Positions 23,865 to 26,273 of a stretch of DNA of 26,273 bases are shown in pieces (position 1 is the stretch's first letter; every line of letters starts with the position of its first letter). A program made the translations under genes and the position numbers. Source of the stretch: Scatosoma sp964504025 (GTDB lineage: Bacteria > Bacillota > Clostridia > Christensenellales > Borkfalkiaceae); contig CAZDCO010000018.1 of the NCBI GenBank assembly GCA_964504025.1, positions 1 to 26,273 of the forward strand, written 5' to 3'. The notes below the pieces were generated by a model, which worked only from the letters and a program-made list of their open reading frames with translations, searched no databases and had not been told where the DNA came from.

Positions 23865-23966
23865 GTAACGGAGAAAGGGAAATATTCCTTTTCAACGAAA
23901 ACGGAATAAACGGTAACCGTTCGGGCATACCGAGAACGGCGAGCCGTATAAGGAGTGAAAACAAGT

Positions 23967-25988
23967 ATGAAAATGGAAAAGAACCAAAACGGGTATCGCG
24001 TAGAAACGGAATGTAAAAATTACGATTTCACCGCAAAGTCCCCCTTGCTTACGCAAGTTACCGCCGACGGTAAAGAGTTGTTAGCCGCACCCATGCGCGT
24101 AGTTTGTCGCGACGGCAAGCAAGTATTCACGATGGAAGAAGCGCAATTCTTCCGTTCCGATTATAAGGGCGAGAGCGTATTGTCTTCGTGCGCGGAACAT
24201 GGCTTGACGATCGTCAACGTCGTAACGAAGATCAGCGACGACGGCTTATTAGACGTTACTTTGTCCGTTATGCCGCGCGGACCGTACGGTTTGTTGGAAA
24301 ACTTGGGTATGTACGGCAGCGAGCGCAAAAAGCACCTTTTGAACGGACTTTATATTGAAATTCCTTTGAAGAAGGAACACGTGCAATTCGCGCATATCTA
24401 TCCTTACGGACACTTCGTCCGCGACGGGGAAGCCGTCGGAAACGACGCACTCCGTATCGCCGATTATTTACCCGAAAAGGAACTGCATTGCGGCTTTAAG
24501 AACCAAGTTTTGGCGATGGGCGATCATTGCGGTTTCGGCGTATTCTTTGAAAACGATCGCGAATTGGTATACGGCGAAGACAAGCAAGTGTTTGAAATTA
24601 TCAACAACGAGAACGAATACGTCCTCCGCGTGAAGTTAATCGACAAAGCGCCCGAACAATGGACGATTCCCGATAAGTATCTCGCGGACAAAGCGGAAGA
24701 ATGGACGTTACATACTTTGCCCCTTTCCTTCCACTTCGGTATGCAAACGTTGCCCGTTAAGAAATGGGACGTTTCCAAGGGCTTCGAGCGCAACCTGCAC
24801 CTCTCCTGCTACACCGACGAAGACGCCGAATACTTGTGGCACTCGGAAGACGGCACGGACGAAATTCGTCTCGATCGCATGAAGCGTTTGGGCGTAAAAG
24901 TGTTGTACGTTCACGAATCTTGGGACGATTTCCAAAACGGCATTATCATCAACGACGAAACGGCGGAACGGTTAAAAACGCTCGTTGCGGCTTGCCACGA
25001 ACGCGGCATTAAAGTCGTTCCCTATTTTGGCTACGAGATCAGCTCGCTGTCCCCCTTATTCGCCGAATACGGCAAGAAGTTCTTGCGCGTTACGGATACG
25101 CCCGAATTGGCTTGGCACTATTTCAGATACCCTGCGCAAAGGGATATTCCCGTATGCTTGAACAACGAATGGAGAGATATTTTCTTCGACGGTTTGGCAA
25201 AATTGCAAACGGAATTCGGTTTCGACGGATTCTATCTCGACGGTACGGTATGGCCCGTGATTTGCAAGAACGTGGAACACGGCTGCGGCTTCTATAAAGA
25301 CGGCGAATTGCACGGCACGCACGCGGTCTACGCTATGCGCGACTTCATGAAGAAGTTGTACGCGTTCTCCGACGAACGCGGTTTGCGTATCAACGTACAC
25401 CCCAGCGGTTCGATCAACCTTGCTACGATCGCTTACTCCACCTCCGTTTGGGACGGCGAATTCTTCCAAGCACGCTTGCTGGAAGGCAAGATCGACGAAG
25501 TTCCCGAACCTTTGCTGAGAACGCAATATTCGGGTGCTTGCACGGGTGTTCCCGTGTTCGCGTTGTGCTATTTCAATCCCCCTGCATGGACGTTCAGACA
25601 AGGTCTTGCGCTGTCGTTGCCGTTCGGCACTCTGCCGAAGCCGAACGATATCGGCGAGCCGTTGGAACTCACGGCGCACGTATGGGATATTTTGGAACCG
25701 TACGTCGATGCGAACGCCACCTTCCACCCCTACTACGAGAACGGCGAAGACGCACCCGTCAAAGTCGGCGGTGCGCCGCACGTCAAAGTCAGCTATTACG
25801 AAACGGATACGGAAATTTTGGCGTTCGTTTGCTGCTTGAAGAAAAACATTCAAGAAACGGCGTGCGTTACGTCGATTTATCCGACGATCAAGGACGCGGA
25901 AAACGGTGCGACGATCGCTACGGACGGCAAGGCAAGCTTTACCTTCTCCGATTTCGATTTCCGTATCTTGAAGATCGCGAAGAAGTAA
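23967..25988 (+). CDS. Large glycoside-hydrolase-like protein (resembles DUF6067-type TIM-barrel family)
   Basis: 673 residues from ATG 23967, chosen for AGGAG 12 bases upstream; the GTG at 23955 overlaps that site. There is no signal peptide, so the protein is cytosolic. The N-terminal 260 residues are beta-rich and look like a sugar-binding sandwich (YGLLENLGMYG, HIYPYGHFV). From about 265 a barrel-like part begins, with strand-end motifs KRLGVKVLYVHESWDDFQNG, GIKVVPYFGYEIS, FGFDGFYLDGTVWP (Asp420, Asp425), RINVHPSGS and SVWDGEFF (Asp496, Glu498). A small beta domain ends the protein. The pattern fits an intracellular glycosidase of an uncharacterised family annotated as DUF6067, with the acidic residues as catalytic candidates. 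No transporter or other sugar gene is linked. Substrate unknown; the family name is from memory. Confidence 0.65.
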   Translation: MKMEKNQNGYRVETECKNYDFTAKSPLLTQVTADGKELLAAPMRVVCRDGKQVFTMEEAQFFRSDYKGESVLSSCAEHGLTIVNVVTKISDDGLLDVTLSVMPRGPYGLLENLGMYGSERKKHLLNGLYIEIPLKKEHVQFAHIYPYGHFVRDGEAVGNDALRIADYLPEKELHCGFKNQVLAMGDHCGFGVFFENDRELVYGEDKQVFEIINNENEYVLRVKLIDKAPEQWTIPDKYLADKAEEWTLHTLPLSFHFGMQTLPVKKWDVSKGFERNLHLSCYTDEDAEYLWHSEDGTDEIRLDRMKRLGVKVLYVHESWDDFQNGIIINDETAERLKTLVAACHERGIKVVPYFGYEISSLSPLFAEYGKKFLRVTDTPELAWHYFRYPAQRDIPVCLNNEWRDIFFDGLAKLQTEFGFDGFYLDGTVWPVICKNVEHGCGFYKDGELHGTHAVYAMRDFMKKLYAFSDERGLRINVHPSGSINLATIAYSTSVWDGEFFQARLLEGKIDEVPEPLLRTQYSGACTGVPVFALCYFNPPAWTFRQGLALSLPFGTLPKPNDIGEPLELTAHVWDILEPYVDANATFHPYYENGEDAPVKVGGAPHVKVSYYETDTEILAFVCCLKKNIQETACVTSIYPTIKDAENGATIATDGKASFTFSDFDFRILKIAKK

Positions 25989-26067
25989 CGCGGAGCGGAA
26001 ACGGCGCGGAAAGTCACCTATCGCGGAAAATACGTACGGAGTTTTTGCAATTTCGATACGAAAAATA

Positions 26068-26096
26068 TTGACTTTCCGAAGGAATTTAGGTATAAT
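26068..26096 (+). promoter_or_regulatory. Promoter of tRNA-Ser
   Basis: TTGACT (26068-26073), 17 bases, TATAAT (26091-26096), near-consensus. Confidence 0.9.
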
Positions 26097-26098
26097 GG

Positions 26099-26129
26099 AT
26101 AGCGTAAACGAGGAAATCGTTTACGCTAT
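26099..26129 (+). promoter_or_regulatory. Perfect 13-bp hairpin in the tRNA-Ser leader
   Basis: ATAGCGTAAACGA (26099-26111) pairs perfectly with 26117-26129 around GGAAA. It starts at about +1 of the transcript and ends 5 bases before the tRNA, followed by TTCTT. It may cap the precursor, guide processing, or act as a weak attenuator. Confidence 0.7.
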
Positions 26130-26134
26130 TTCTT

Positions 26135-26223
26135 GCAGGCGTATCGAAGCGGTCATAACGAGGCGGTCTTGAAAACCGTTTGGGCGAAAGTCCACGGGGG
26201 TTCGAATCCCTCCGCCTGCGCCA
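26135..26223 (+). tRNA. tRNA-Ser (anticodon UGA)
   Basis: The 89-base cloverleaf has acceptor arms GCAGGCG and CGCCTGC, a 3-bp D stem TCG/CGA, and an anticodon loop CTTGAAA giving anticodon TGA. A long variable arm GGGC-GAAA-GTCC marks class II. The T arm has a TTCGAAT loop, then discriminator G and an encoded CCA. It reads UCN serine codons, chiefly UCA. It has its own promoter and terminator. Confidence 0.96.
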
Positions 26224-26235
26224 TTTAAAAAGCAT

Positions 26236-26267
26236 AGGTTTGATACGTTATGTGTCAGACCTTTTTT
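26236..26267 (+). terminator. Terminator of tRNA-Ser
   Basis: AGGTTTGATA (26236-26245) pairs with TGTCAGACCT (26253-26262) with two G-T wobbles, loop CGTTATG, then a run of T. Confidence 0.85.
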
Positions 26268-26273
26268 CTTTAC

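Larger units (their letters stand above)
23663..23966 (+). other. Intergenic region with terminator, promoter and structured leader
   Basis: 304 bases without a credible gene. It holds the terminator of the SPFH/RHH unit, an AT-rich stretch, the promoter of the next gene and its leader of about 95 bases. In the leader, GAAAGGGAA and TTCCTTTTC near 23874-23895 can pair, and CCGTTC with GAACGG near 23917-23939 can pair, so mild secondary structure before the ribosome site is possible. No known riboswitch class is recognised. Confidence 0.6.

Noticed and set aside
23792..24016. Plus-strand frame of 74 codons before the glycosidase-like gene
   Set aside because: Covers the promoter and leader and overlaps the start of the real gene in another frame.

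Overview
The window is an ordinary chromosomal stretch of a Firmicutes-type bacterium, most likely a clostridial lineage. The evidence is sigma-A promoters with near-perfect boxes and 17-base spacers, strong AGGAG ribosome sites, Rho-independent terminators, a SigB/SigF-class sigma factor with its STAS and anti-sigma partners, AsnA, a YdiF-like ABC-F protein and SHOCT and PucR proteins. Base composition is moderate, and codon use favours CGT/CGC and GCG. Placement below class level is inference only.

Layout: 1-3180 carries the end of a phosphohexomutase gene and a transketolase gene (plus strand). 3180-3412 is an intergenic block with two strong hairpins and a possible tiny reading frame unlike its neighbours. 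3413-5759 (minus) is a PucR/CdaR-type regulator followed by a membrane-anchored S41 (Ctp-like) protease. A divergent consensus promoter drives an unrecognised 8-helix membrane protein with a basic linker and a C-terminal domain (6065-7498, plus). 7698-15703 (minus) runs, in transcription order, secA, prfB, tsaD, an ArsP_2-type metal permease, then a partner-switching sigma module: STAS anti-antagonist, degenerate RsbW-like protein, sigma factor, intact RsbW-like kinase.

15994-17001 is asnA (plus). 17074-17670 (minus) is a tandem-SHOCT membrane protein divergent from a small XRE regulator (17808-18017, TTG start). metK (18058-19221, minus) is divergent from a PflX-like radical SAM gene (19350-20234) whose promoter leaves almost no leader. 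An ABC-F ATPase, an SPFH protein with a ribbon-helix-helix partner, a large glycosidase-like protein of unclear family and tRNA-Ser(UGA) complete the plus strand.

No mobile element, CRISPR array or prophage was seen. The most promising points are the sigma module with its non-canonical second ATPase-like protein and a set of GTTT...GGGTAT-like promoters in the window, the odd 3225-3412 block, the unknown 6065-7498 protein, the SPFH/RHH pair and the perfect hairpin in the tRNA-Ser leader.
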